A stretch of DNA of 51,109 nt, taken from positions 1 to 51,109 of the forward strand of contig JAPKFY010000008.1 of assembly GCA_026646335.1 (NCBI GenBank), read 5' to 3'. How positions within the stretch are numbered: the first letter of the stretch is position 1; every line of letters begins with the position of its first letter. A program made the position numbers and the translations under genes. The notes below the pieces were generated by a model that searched no databases, was not told the origin of the DNA, and worked only from the letters and a program-made list of their open reading frames with translations. Below are positions 14,494 through 21,923 of this stretch, in pieces. This stretch comes from Aequorivita sp. GTDB taxonomy: Bacteria > Bacteroidota > Bacteroidia > Flavobacteriales > Flavobacteriaceae.

Positions 14494-16242
14494 ATGAAAA
14501 ACAACTACACAAAATACCTCTTGGTATTGTTGATGGCATTGCAGACTACTTTCGCCATTTCACAGGAAAAGCCAAACCTTCCGCACAACTTAACCGAGAC
14601 AGAAAAAGCACTGGTTTCGGATTTTCAGTTTACGAGTCCGCGACTTTCGGCACCCCCTTCAGGTCCCGTTCGCGCTGCGGCAGAGTGGGAGGAGGTAGAA
14701 TATCTTTTGGTTACTTGGAATCCGTCTTATCCAAATATTCTTCGGCAAATAGTACAGGCTGGGGTGCAGGAATGTAAAGTGATTATTACAACCCAAAACC
14801 AAGCTTCGGTTTCCAATTATTTAACAACAAATGGTGTGGATATAACCAATGTTACTTTTTTAAACGTGCCGTGGGACAGTATCTGGATCCGCGATTATGC
14901 CGGAAACACCATCTATTCAGACGATGTGGGCGACCTTGCACTGACCGATTGGATCTACAACCGTCCGCGGCCAAATGATGACGTGATGCCAATTGCACAT
15001 GCTGCACAAGCGGGAATTCCGCTTTACACAACCAACTCTGGAACTAACGATTTGGTAAACACTGGCGGAAATTATATGAGCGATGGCATGGGCAATGCTT
15101 TTGCCTCAAAATTGATATTAAATGAAAACGCTGCTGGAAATCCGTATGGTGTTAGCGTAAAGACCGAGGCCCAAATAGATGGAATTATGCAGGAATATAT
15201 GGGCATCAACCGGTTTGTGAAAATGAATACGCTTCCGTATGATCAAATCCATCATATTGATATGCATATGAAACTGCTTGACGAAGAAACAATACTTGTA
15301 AGCAAATATCCGCCAGGAATAGCCGATGGTCCACAGATTGAAGCGAATATTCAGTATGTTTTGGATAATTTTGAATCGCCATTTGGCACGCCTTACAATA
15401 TTGAATGGATCGATGCGCCGCCAAGTACAAATGGAAACTACCCAAATACGGGCGGCCCATACAATACTTACAGCAACGCAGTTTTCGTAAATAAAACTAT
15501 TATGGTGCCAACGTATCGTCCTTCAGTTGATGCGCCTGCATTGGCACAATATCAAGAAATGTTGCCAGGTTATAATATTGTGGGCATAGATGTGGATAAC
15601 CCCGGTGAAAACTTGATTATTTCCAAGGGAGCCATTCACTGTATAACGCACACTATTGGTGTTGCAGACCCACTTTGGATTGTTCACCAACCAATTGATG
15701 AAGCCAATGCAGGAAGCACCGTTACTATTGAAGCAATGATTAAACATATTTCAGGGGTGGCGCAGGCAAAGGTTTTTTGGCGCGAGGAAGGCGCGACTAC
15801 TTATAATGAAATCGAAATGGCTCCATCAAACGGCGATAATTGGGCTGTAGATTTTACCATTCCAAATTCGCCCGTGAATATTGAATATTATATTTGGGCG
15901 AGAGCGATTTCGGGGAAGGAATTAAATCGCCCTATCGTGGCACCGGAAGGATATTGGACCATTCAAGTGGAGACTCTTTCTATAGATGAGTGGGCGCAGA
16001 ACCATATTTCAGCAGCCTATCCAAATCCAACAACAGGAAAAGTTTCGTTTAATATGAATGCCATTCAAGGTCCTGTGAAGGTAGAAATCCACAACCTTTT
16101 GGGTCAAAAATTATACGAAGCCAATGTTGAAAACGGGAATGGGAAAATAACATTGGACCTTAATCAAAACTGGCAGGGAACGTTGTTGGTTACTTTTGAA
16201 GGTGACTTTGGAAAGATTCACAAAAAAGTAATTAAGCTATAA
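14494..16242 (+). CDS. Secreted peptidylarginine/agmatine deiminase-family enzyme with T9SS sorting domain
   Basis: 582 residues. Signal peptide 1-24. The catalytic domain about 60-400 belongs to the PAD_porph/agmatine deiminase superfamily. The expected catalytic residues are visible: D134 in WIRDYA, H254 and D256 in HHIDMHM, N328 in TYSNAV and C383 in GAIHCITHT. An Ig-like domain (about 395-490) and a T9SS type A sorting domain (AAYPNPTTGKVSFN to the end) follow. This is the architecture of Porphyromonas gingivalis PPAD, so protein-arginine citrullination outside the cell is plausible; free agmatine is the alternative substrate. A TATCTTCG element at 14464-14471 may be the promoter. Confidence 0.9.
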   Translation: MKNNYTKYLLVLLMALQTTFAISQEKPNLPHNLTETEKALVSDFQFTSPRLSAPPSGPVRAAAEWEEVEYLLVTWNPSYPNILRQIVQAGVQECKVIITTQNQASVSNYLTTNGVDITNVTFLNVPWDSIWIRDYAGNTIYSDDVGDLALTDWIYNRPRPNDDVMPIAHAAQAGIPLYTTNSGTNDLVNTGGNYMSDGMGNAFASKLILNENAAGNPYGVSVKTEAQIDGIMQEYMGINRFVKMNTLPYDQIHHIDMHMKLLDEETILVSKYPPGIADGPQIEANIQYVLDNFESPFGTPYNIEWIDAPPSTNGNYPNTGGPYNTYSNAVFVNKTIMVPTYRPSVDAPALAQYQEMLPGYNIVGIDVDNPGENLIISKGAIHCITHTIGVADPLWIVHQPIDEANAGSTVTIEAMIKHISGVAQAKVFWREEGATTYNEIEMAPSNGDNWAVDFTIPNSPVNIEYYIWARAISGKELNRPIVAPEGYWTIQVETLSIDEWAQNHISAAYPNPTTGKVSFNMNAIQGPVKVEIHNLLGQKLYEANVENGNGKITLDLNQNWQGTLLVTFEGDFGKIHKKVIKL

Positions 16243-16267
16243 GTTAAAATTTGAAATATTTTTATTG

Positions 16268-16292
16268 AAAGCCACAATAATATGTGGCTTTT
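16268..16292 (+). terminator. Terminator of the deiminase gene
   Basis: Nine-base perfect stem AAAGCCACA/TGTGGCTTT with six-base loop ATAATA, then TTATTGTTT. Confidence 0.75.
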
Positions 16293-16375
16293 ATTGTTTC
16301 TTTGAACAACAAACCTCACAAACACTGCAATCCCAATATTACTGCAAGCGTTTGTAAAAAATCTTAATATTCCCA

Positions 16376-16723
16376 ATGATTACAAAGCGTAACCTACTTG
16401 TCTTATTTTTATTTGCCAGTATTTCCACCTTTTCTTTTTCGCAATCAAGCGTGAATAAAATAGATGTAAATAAAGACATTGACGTGGTTCGAGTTTACGA
16501 ACAAGTAGTAAAGGAAGGTTACGGCACCCCTTTCATTTATAAAAAATTAGCGACCGCGTATTATTTCAAAAGTGAATACGAAAAGGCATTGACATGGTTC
16601 CAAAAGTTATTTTCTGTAGAGAAAAACACTGATCCTGAACTTGCCCATCAATACTATCAAACTTTAAAGGCGGTTGCGGTTACTAATTCAACAAATTCTG
16701 AGAAAAAGTCTATCTTGAGATAA
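16376..16723 (+). CDS. Secreted TPR protein resembling the N-terminus of OmpA-type T9SS proteins
   Basis: 115 residues with a signal peptide (about 1-22, ending SFSQ). The rest is helical with one clear TPR unit, YKKLATAYYFKSEYEKALTWFQKLF. The order and wording resemble the N-terminal TPR part of Flavobacteriaceae OmpA-family (PorE-like) proteins, but the beta-propeller and OmpA domains are absent. It is either a free-standing domain or a truncated relative. The stop TAA directly touches the stop of the convergent tag gene. Confidence 0.65.
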   Translation: MITKRNLLVLFLFASISTFSFSQSSVNKIDVNKDIDVVRVYEQVVKEGYGTPFIYKKLATAYYFKSEYEKALTWFQKLFSVEKNTDPELAHQYYQTLKAVAVTNSTNSEKKSILR

Positions 16724-17293
16724 TCACACCTGGTGAAAGCGGAAGCAATCTTCAATATGATCGTTCACCATTCCTGTGGCTTGCATATGCGCATAAACCA
16801 CTGTACTGCCCACAAATTTAAAACCTCGTTTTTTTAGATCTTTGCTTAAAGCGTCACTTTCTGCGGTTGTTGCAGGCGCATCTTTATGCGTTTTCCAAAT
16901 ATTTTTGATGGGCTTATGGTTTACAAATCCCCAGATATAGTTGCTGAAACTGCCAAATTCTTTCTGAACCTCCATAAAGAGCTTTGCGTTGGTAACTGCG
17001 GAATGAACCTTCAGTTTATTGCGAATAATACCTTCATTTTGAAGTAGCGAATCAATTTTAGATTGGTCGTATTTGGCTATTTTTTTATAGTCAAAATCAT
17101 CAAAAGCTTTTCTAAAATTTTCGCGTTTCCGAAGAATGGTAATCCAGCTCAATCCAGCCTGAAAGGTTTCCAAAAGTAAAAATTCAAACATCGTTTTATC
17201 GTCCTTCACGGGAGCACCCCATTCCTCATCGTGATATTTCACGTAAAGCGGATCGGTGCCACACCATCCACAGCGTATTTTTTTTGAGTCCAT
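16724..17293 (-). CDS. tag: DNA-3-methyladenine glycosylase I
   Basis: 189 residues, normal length. It excises 3-methyladenine from alkylated DNA. Signatures: RCGWCGTDPLYVKYHDEEWG at the N-terminus with the zinc-binding Cys and His, FEFLLLETFQAGLSWITILRKRENFRKAF, and VYAHMQATGMVNDH near the end supplying the other zinc ligands. Single gene; upstream lies a short degenerate repeat. Confidence 0.96.
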   Translation of the reverse strand: MDSKKIRCGWCGTDPLYVKYHDEEWGAPVKDDKTMFEFLLLETFQAGLSWITILRKRENFRKAFDDFDYKKIAKYDQSKIDSLLQNEGIIRNKLKVHSAVTNAKLFMEVQKEFGSFSNYIWGFVNHKPIKNIWKTHKDAPATTAESDALSKDLKKRGFKFVGSTVVYAHMQATGMVNDHIEDCFRFHQV

Positions 17294-17299
17294 AATTAT

Positions 17300-17335
17300 A
17301 TTTTCTGATTACTGAACACTGCGAACTGAATACTG
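17300..17335 (+). repeat. Degenerate ACTGAATACTG micro-repeat
   Basis: CTGATTACTGAACACTGCGAACTGAATACTG is built of imperfect units of about eight bases (CTGA-ACTG). A related string lies at 42968-43000. It fills most of the gap between tag and the TonB-like gene. Confidence 0.5.
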
Positions 17336-17336
17336 G

Positions 17337-18059
17337 TTATTGTTGCCCAGGAAAATTAAATGTAATGGTCCCAAGTTGTTGTGTCTTAGAAGCATCGGTG
17401 TTGAAGCGTGCTTGTCTGGAATAATCCAAAGCAGCATCAATCAAACATTCGTTGGATGTGGTGGAAGCGGTTTTGTTGTATGAATTTTTCACAACCTTTC
17501 CCAAATTATTGACCTCCACGTTTATAACCACTTTTCCAGACCCATAACACGTATAGACTGGATTTGGCAGATTGATATCTTTTCGGTTTACCAATTGATA
17601 GCTTATAGTTGTGTTTCTATTGCCACTTTTAACAACTGCTTCAGCGTCTTTCCCACTTTTGCTATTGGATAATTTTTTCTTTTTCTCCTTTTCGGGTTTT
17701 GTTATGGTTGTTGTTCCAGTGCCGTTATCGCTTTTGGAATTCTCCATGGCATCGATCATTTCCTGGAGTTTACCCTCGGTGGTCTCTGTAATTTCCTGAT
17801 TTTCGTTTTCAATGGAAGAGATAAATTTTTCGGCTTCGTTATAAGCTCGATTGGTTTCAACCTTTACTTTTTCAGGCGTAAGCTCTGCAATAGCAAGATC
17901 ATCGGGAAGCAATTCTTCTGGTGCCATCACAACATCATAAGTCTCTTCGTTGCTTTCCACTTGCTCACTAGAAAGTTTCACGCTGTATAGGAAAAGCACT
18001 AGACAGCCCGTAAGCAGGGAAGTTATGAGGAAAGCTCTGTATGAATAATTGAAATTCAT
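17337..18059 (-). CDS. TonB-like energy transducer protein
   Basis: 240 residues from the ATG at 18059; the longer frame needs a TTG. One N-terminal membrane anchor (AFLITSLLTGCLVLFLYSV). A long acidic then Lys-rich periplasmic linker (about 30-150; KPEKEKKKKLSNS) replaces the usual Pro-rich stretch. The C-terminal domain about 160-240 (GSGKVVINVEVNNLGKVVKN, CLIDAALDYSRQARFN, GTITFNF) follows the TonB C-terminal pattern. It may couple the proton-motive force to a receptor, but no ExbB/ExbD is adjacent. Function is inferred from fold pattern. Confidence 0.72.
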   Translation of the reverse strand: MNFNYSYRAFLITSLLTGCLVLFLYSVKLSSEQVESNEETYDVVMAPEELLPDDLAIAELTPEKVKVETNRAYNEAEKFISSIENENQEITETTEGKLQEMIDAMENSKSDNGTGTTTITKPEKEKKKKLSNSKSGKDAEAVVKSGNRNTTISYQLVNRKDINLPNPVYTCYGSGKVVINVEVNNLGKVVKNSYNKTASTTSNECLIDAALDYSRQARFNTDASKTQQLGTITFNFPGQQ

Positions 18060-18130
18060 TATTGCAAGTACCGAAATTTTGTGCAAAATTCCGCAAAACT
18101 GCTGACAATTAAGATAGTATTAGTGATATT

Positions 18131-18820
18131 TTAACTTGGCAGTGAAGCTTCAAACGCTTCAATTCCCACCGCATTTTCCACAGAATATTCACCGATTCTG
18201 GTTCTTCGCAAAGCGGAAAGATGCGCACCATTGCTTAAGGCCTTTCCAAAATCATTCGCCAAAGAGCGAATGTATGTGCCTTTGCTACAAACCACTCTAA
18301 AATGTACGTTTGGCAGTTCGATTTTAGTTATTTCAAATTCTGAAATAGTAACGGTTCTGAAAGGAATTTCCACTTCTTCGCCGCTTCGAGCGAATTCATA
18401 CAAGCGTTTTCCATCTTTTTTCAATGCCGAAAATACTGGCGGTTGCTGCTGTATTTCGCCTAAAAATTGTTTTGTGGCTTCCTTTATTTTTTCTGACGTA
18501 ATCTCTGAAGTATCAAAAGTGCAATCAATTTCAGTTTCCAAATCATAACTGGGCGTGGTTGCTCCCAAAGTAAAAGTACCGGTGTATTCCTTTTCTTGCG
18601 CTTGAAAAGTGTCTATTTTTTTGGTGAATTTTCCGCTGCAAATAATCAAAAGCCCGGTAGCTAAAGGATCAAGCGTTCCCGCATGGCCTACTTTTATTTT
18701 TTTTATCCCAAAGGATTTCCGAATCAACCAACGAACTTTGTTCACAGCTTGGAATGAGGTCCATTCCAACGGTTTGTCTATCAAAATTACTTGGCCTTCT
18801 TTGTAATCTTCCGCAGTCAT
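18131..18820 (-). CDS. truB: tRNA pseudouridine-55 synthase TruB
   Basis: 229 residues. It makes pseudouridine 55 in the T-loop of tRNAs. The catalytic Asp is D51 in GHAGTLDPLATGLL; also IDKPLEWTSFQAV at the start, RLYEFARSGEEVEI, and CSKGTYIRSLANDFG. The PUA extension of the longer enzymes is missing, which is usual in Bacteroidetes. Its ATG overlaps the uppP stop (TAATG), so translation is coupled to uppP. Confidence 0.96.
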   Translation of the reverse strand: MTAEDYKEGQVILIDKPLEWTSFQAVNKVRWLIRKSFGIKKIKVGHAGTLDPLATGLLIICSGKFTKKIDTFQAQEKEYTGTFTLGATTPSYDLETEIDCTFDTSEITSEKIKEATKQFLGEIQQQPPVFSALKKDGKRLYEFARSGEEVEIPFRTVTISEFEITKIELPNVHFRVVCSKGTYIRSLANDFGKALSNGAHLSALRRTRIGEYSVENAVGIEAFEASLPS

Positions 18821-19605
18821 TAAATTACAGTAAGTTCTTGAATAAAAAAGTGAATCAATAAAACTGCAATTCCAGCAATAATTCTATAGTAACCGAAGAT
18901 TTTAAAACCGTTTTTACTCAAATAGGAAATGAAGAATTTTATGGCGATTAACGCCACAATAAAACCAACTGCGTTTCCAATTATAAGTAGATTCACTTGT
19001 TCCGAAGAAAGCTGAAAACCTGCTTCGTAATAATCGTAACTCTTTTTCACAGTAGCTCCCAGCATCGTTGGAATAGCCAAAAAGAATGAAAATTCCGCAG
19101 CCACGGTTCGCGAAAGTTTTTGGCTCATACCTCCCACAATACTCGCACCGCTTCGAGATACTCCCGGAATCATTGCCAAACATTGAAAGAAACCAATTTT
19201 TAAAGCTGTTAAGTAAGATATTTCAGTCTGCTCACCATCGCCAAACCAATCGTCTACTTTCAAAAGAATAAATCCGCCAATTATTAACGAAACAGCAACC
19301 GTGATTGGATTTTCCAAAAGGCTGTCTATAAAATCGCTTAAAAGCAATCCTAAAAATACTGCAGGAAGAAAAGCTACAAAAAGTTTGTAGTAAAAATCCA
19401 TGCTCTGGAAGAAGCGCTTGAAGTACAAGACCACAACACTCATAATGGTTCCGAGTTGGATAACAATTGTAAAAAGTTTGGTAAAATCATCACCAGCAAT
19501 ACCAAAAAAGGAAGAAGCAATAATCATATGTCCCGTTGAAGAAACGGGTAAAAATTCAGTTAAACCTTCAATAATAGCAAGGACAATGGCTTGTAATATA
19601 TCCAC
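18820..19605 (-). CDS. uppP: Undecaprenyl-diphosphatase UppP (BacA)
   Basis: 261 residues, about eight membrane helices. It recycles undecaprenyl diphosphate to the monophosphate carrier for peptidoglycan and other envelope polymers and gives bacitracin resistance. Motifs: [15 protein letters not shown] (residues 13-27) and [15 protein letters not shown]. The start codon is GTG, overlapping the DUF3098 stop (TAGTG), so translation is coupled. Middle of the ftsX-DUF3098-uppP-truB cluster. Confidence 0.96.
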   Translation of the reverse strand: MDILQAIVLAIIEGLTEFLPVSSTGHMIIASSFFGIAGDDFTKLFTIVIQLGTIMSVVVLYFKRFFQSMDFYYKLFVAFLPAVFLGLLLSDFIDSLLENPITVAVSLIIGGFILLKVDDWFGDGEQTEISYLTALKIGFFQCLAMIPGVSRSGASIVGGMSQKLSRTVAAEFSFFLAIPTMLGATVKKSYDYYEAGFQLSSEQVNLLIIGNAVGFIVALIAIKFFISYLSKNGFKIFGYYRIIAGIAVLLIHFFIQELTVI

Positions 19606-19868
19606 TAATTTTCTTTTTTGCTATCGGGTTTCAATAAAATGGCATACACTTCAATCGCAAACCCCAAAAGCACCAATGCTGGAGCTAAACGGATGCGGCG
19701 CCAATTGTAAATCTCAGGATTGAAAACGTTGGGGTCGTCACTCCCTCCACCCGTCATCAATATAAAGCCCAAAACAATAAACGCCGCACCAATAAGCATG
19801 AATTTGTAATTTTTTCTCTCAAAAACAAATTCGGGTTTAAAATCTTCTTTTCGTTTCTTCTCTCCCAT
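19605..19868 (-). CDS. DUF3098 small membrane protein
   Basis: 87 residues with two membrane helices (about 23-41 [14 protein letters not shown], and 60-78 [18 protein letters not shown]). Recognised as DUF3098, a Bacteroidetes family usually found between ftsX and uppP as here. Function unknown; the location suggests an envelope or division role. Overlaps the uppP start by one base. Confidence 0.88.
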   Translation of the reverse strand: MGEKKRKEDFKPEFVFERKNYKFMLIGAAFIVLGFILMTGGGSDDPNVFNPEIYNWRRIRLAPALVLLGFAIEVYAILLKPDSKKEN

Positions 19869-19873
19869 TATTT

Positions 19874-19910
19874 AAAAGTTTCAGGTTTCAAGTTTAAAGT
19901 TTCAAGTTGT
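19874..19910 (+). repeat. GTTTCAAGTTT micro-repeat between ftsX and DUF3098
   Basis: AAAGTTTCAGGTTTCAAGT continues as TTAAAGTTTCAAGTTG: three to four imperfect copies of a seven-to-eleven base unit in an otherwise tightly packed operon, occupying the only gap (87 bases). Confidence 0.55.
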
Positions 19911-19955
19911 GATTTTTAATTTTAAGAGTCAGGCTATTCCCTTTGATTAGGGGCA

Positions 19956-20834
19956 CTAATAATATAAATCGTCAGTGCGCAAATTTAAAAACCGTTGTGT
20001 AGCAATAAAAGTACTAATCCAGGTTATAAAAACACCCATTAAAAATATGAATACAAACAGCACAGCCAGCAGCATTGGATCACCCAATAATTGCAACTGA
20101 GGGAAACTTTGGTTGAGGTAATAAAGCACCACGCCCATCCCGATCATTGCTACAATTGCGCCAACAATTCCCAACCGAACACTTTTCCAAACAAATGGCT
20201 GACGGATAAATTTTTTGGTCGCACCCACCATTTGCATCGTTTTAATAGTAAATCGCTTTGAATATATGGAAAGTCGAATGCTGCTGTTTATGAGCAATAC
20301 AGCGATAAATGTAAAAATTCCGCTGATTACCAAAACCCAAAAACTAATGCGTTTCACGTTTTCGGTAAGTTGTGCAATCAAAGGTTTGTCATAAATTACA
20401 TCATCCACAAACCCCTTGCTTTTTAGCTCGTTGGTTATTTCCTCCATTTTTTGTGGCGTAACATAATCTGCCAAAATGTAAACGTCAATACTATTCTGAA
20501 GCGGGTTTTCACCCAAATATTCTATAAAATTCTCGCCCAAAGTTTCTTGATGTTCCTTTGCTGCTTCTTCTTTTGAAACAAAAGTTGCAGACTTTGTGTA
20601 TTCGGCCAAAGCCAAACTTTGCTTGAGCTGGGTGATTTCAACCTCTTTCGCATTGTCCTTTAGAAAAACGGTAATTGCTATTTGTTCCTTGAAATAATCA
20701 GCTACTTTTTTTGAATTCAAGACCAACAATCCCAACAATCCCAACATAAAAAGCACCAGTGAAATACTGATAACCACTGAAAAATAGGAAGAAATCAACC
20801 TGCGTTTTTGATATTTTTCAAAAGAAGAACCCAT
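19956..20834 (-). CDS. ftsX: Cell division protein FtsX
   Basis: 292 residues with four membrane helices (about 21-43, 170-190, 220-240, 255-280) and a periplasmic domain of about 120 residues after the first helix (KEQIAITVFLKDNAKEVEI), the FtsX/MacB layout. FtsX works with the ATPase FtsE to activate peptidoglycan hydrolases at the septum. ftsE is not in the window, as is common in Bacteroidetes. First gene of the cluster running to truB. Confidence 0.93.
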   Translation of the reverse strand: MGSSFEKYQKRRLISSYFSVVISISLVLFMLGLLGLLVLNSKKVADYFKEQIAITVFLKDNAKEVEITQLKQSLALAEYTKSATFVSKEEAAKEHQETLGENFIEYLGENPLQNSIDVYILADYVTPQKMEEITNELKSKGFVDDVIYDKPLIAQLTENVKRISFWVLVISGIFTFIAVLLINSSIRLSIYSKRFTIKTMQMVGATKKFIRQPFVWKSVRLGIVGAIVAMIGMGVVLYYLNQSFPQLQLLGDPMLLAVLFVFIFLMGVFITWISTFIATQRFLNLRTDDLYY

Positions 20835-20948
20835 AGGAATTGGAGAATTTTGCGGTAAAAATACAAGTAATTTTACATCTTGTGTTAAACAACGCCGAAA
20901 GTTTCCATTTTGTTATAATAAGATTAAATTTGAAGCGCCTTAAACTTA

Positions 20949-21827
20949 TTGATTATCAGACAAAACCTGCTAAAATCCCTAAAAATTTCCCGACCGGGAC
21001 TTTGGTTTCCAACAATTTGGATTTATTTGGTCCCTTTTGACCTAACTTCAAATTTCTGGGAACAGCCACTTTTTTGGGTAGGCCTCTTCTTTGTCACTTT
21101 TCCTTTGAATTTTATGGTTTATGGCTTGAACGATTTTGCCGATGGGAAGGCAGATTCGCTAAACCCGCGAAAGGGTAACTATCTGTTTGGTGCCCGATTG
21201 AGTAAAAAAGAATTGGCTAAGGTGCCACGGCACATATTTGTAGTAATGGTTCCTTTTTTGGCGTATTTTTCATACGTTGGCGGCAGCGAGCTCTTTATTT
21301 TATTGTTGTTTATGATAGTTATAAATATCATTTATAATTACAAACCTTTCCGACTCAAGGAACGTCCACCTTTTGACATATTAATCCAAGTAGGCTATGT
21401 TTTTACGGCCCTTTTCTGTATTCAGTTGAACGATTTGGAAATGATTCCGTGGCAAACATTTCTTTATCTTTCACTTTTTGCATTTCAAGCACACATTGCT
21501 GGGGAAATTATGGATATTGAACCAGATAAATTGGCTGGAAAGAGAACAACGGCAACTATAATAGGAAGAAAAAAAGCAAAATTCTTAATGCTTTTCCTCC
21601 TTTTATTCGAAGCGTATATCTTAAAATTTTGGTTTGATGATTGGGTACTGTCAGGCTTTTTGGTTGCTTTTTCATTTTGGCTTATCTTGGATATTTTCGT
21701 TTTTTTCAAGGACAAACCATATACACTCAAACAAATGAAACTATTTGGAATCGCTATGAACATTACAGCAATTCTTTCTATGGCCTGGGTGCTTTATTCC
21801 GGAAATTTACTACATCCAAATTTTTAA
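20949..21827 (+). CDS. UbiA-family prenyltransferase
   Basis: 292 residues, eight to nine membrane helices. The first Asp-rich motif is NDFADGKADSLNPRKGN near 60-76 and the second is MDIEPDKLAGKRTTAT near 187. Both bind the prenyl diphosphate through Mg2+ in the UbiA superfamily. The acceptor (quinone, tetraterpenoid or other) cannot be told; no pathway genes are adjacent. The start appears to be TTG at 20949, because an in-frame TGA lies at 20931 and no ATG lies between. Confidence 0.85.
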   Translation: MIIRQNLLKSLKISRPGLWFPTIWIYLVPFDLTSNFWEQPLFWVGLFFVTFPLNFMVYGLNDFADGKADSLNPRKGNYLFGARLSKKELAKVPRHIFVVMVPFLAYFSYVGGSELFILLLFMIVINIIYNYKPFRLKERPPFDILIQVGYVFTALFCIQLNDLEMIPWQTFLYLSLFAFQAHIAGEIMDIEPDKLAGKRTTATIIGRKKAKFLMLFLLLFEAYILKFWFDDWVLSGFLVAFSFWLILDIFVFFKDKPYTLKQMKLFGIAMNITAILSMAWVLYSGNLLHPNF

Positions 21828-21860
21828 ATTATTAGGGTTTTTACTTCTTCTAATAAACCT

Positions 21861-21868
21861 TAAATTTG
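21861..21868 (+). promoter_or_regulatory. Candidate -7 element of leuS
   Basis: TAAATTTG, TAnnTTTG type, 55 bases before the leuS ATG. Confidence 0.4.
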
Positions 21869-21923
21869 TCCGCAAACTCCGAAGCCTTGGCAAAGGAACG
21901 TCCTTTTTCAGAAAAAATTTATA

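Noticed and set aside
14415-14777. 120-residue ORF overlapping the deiminase gene
   Set aside because: It is a frame shadow of the deiminase coding sequence, which has clear catalytic motifs.
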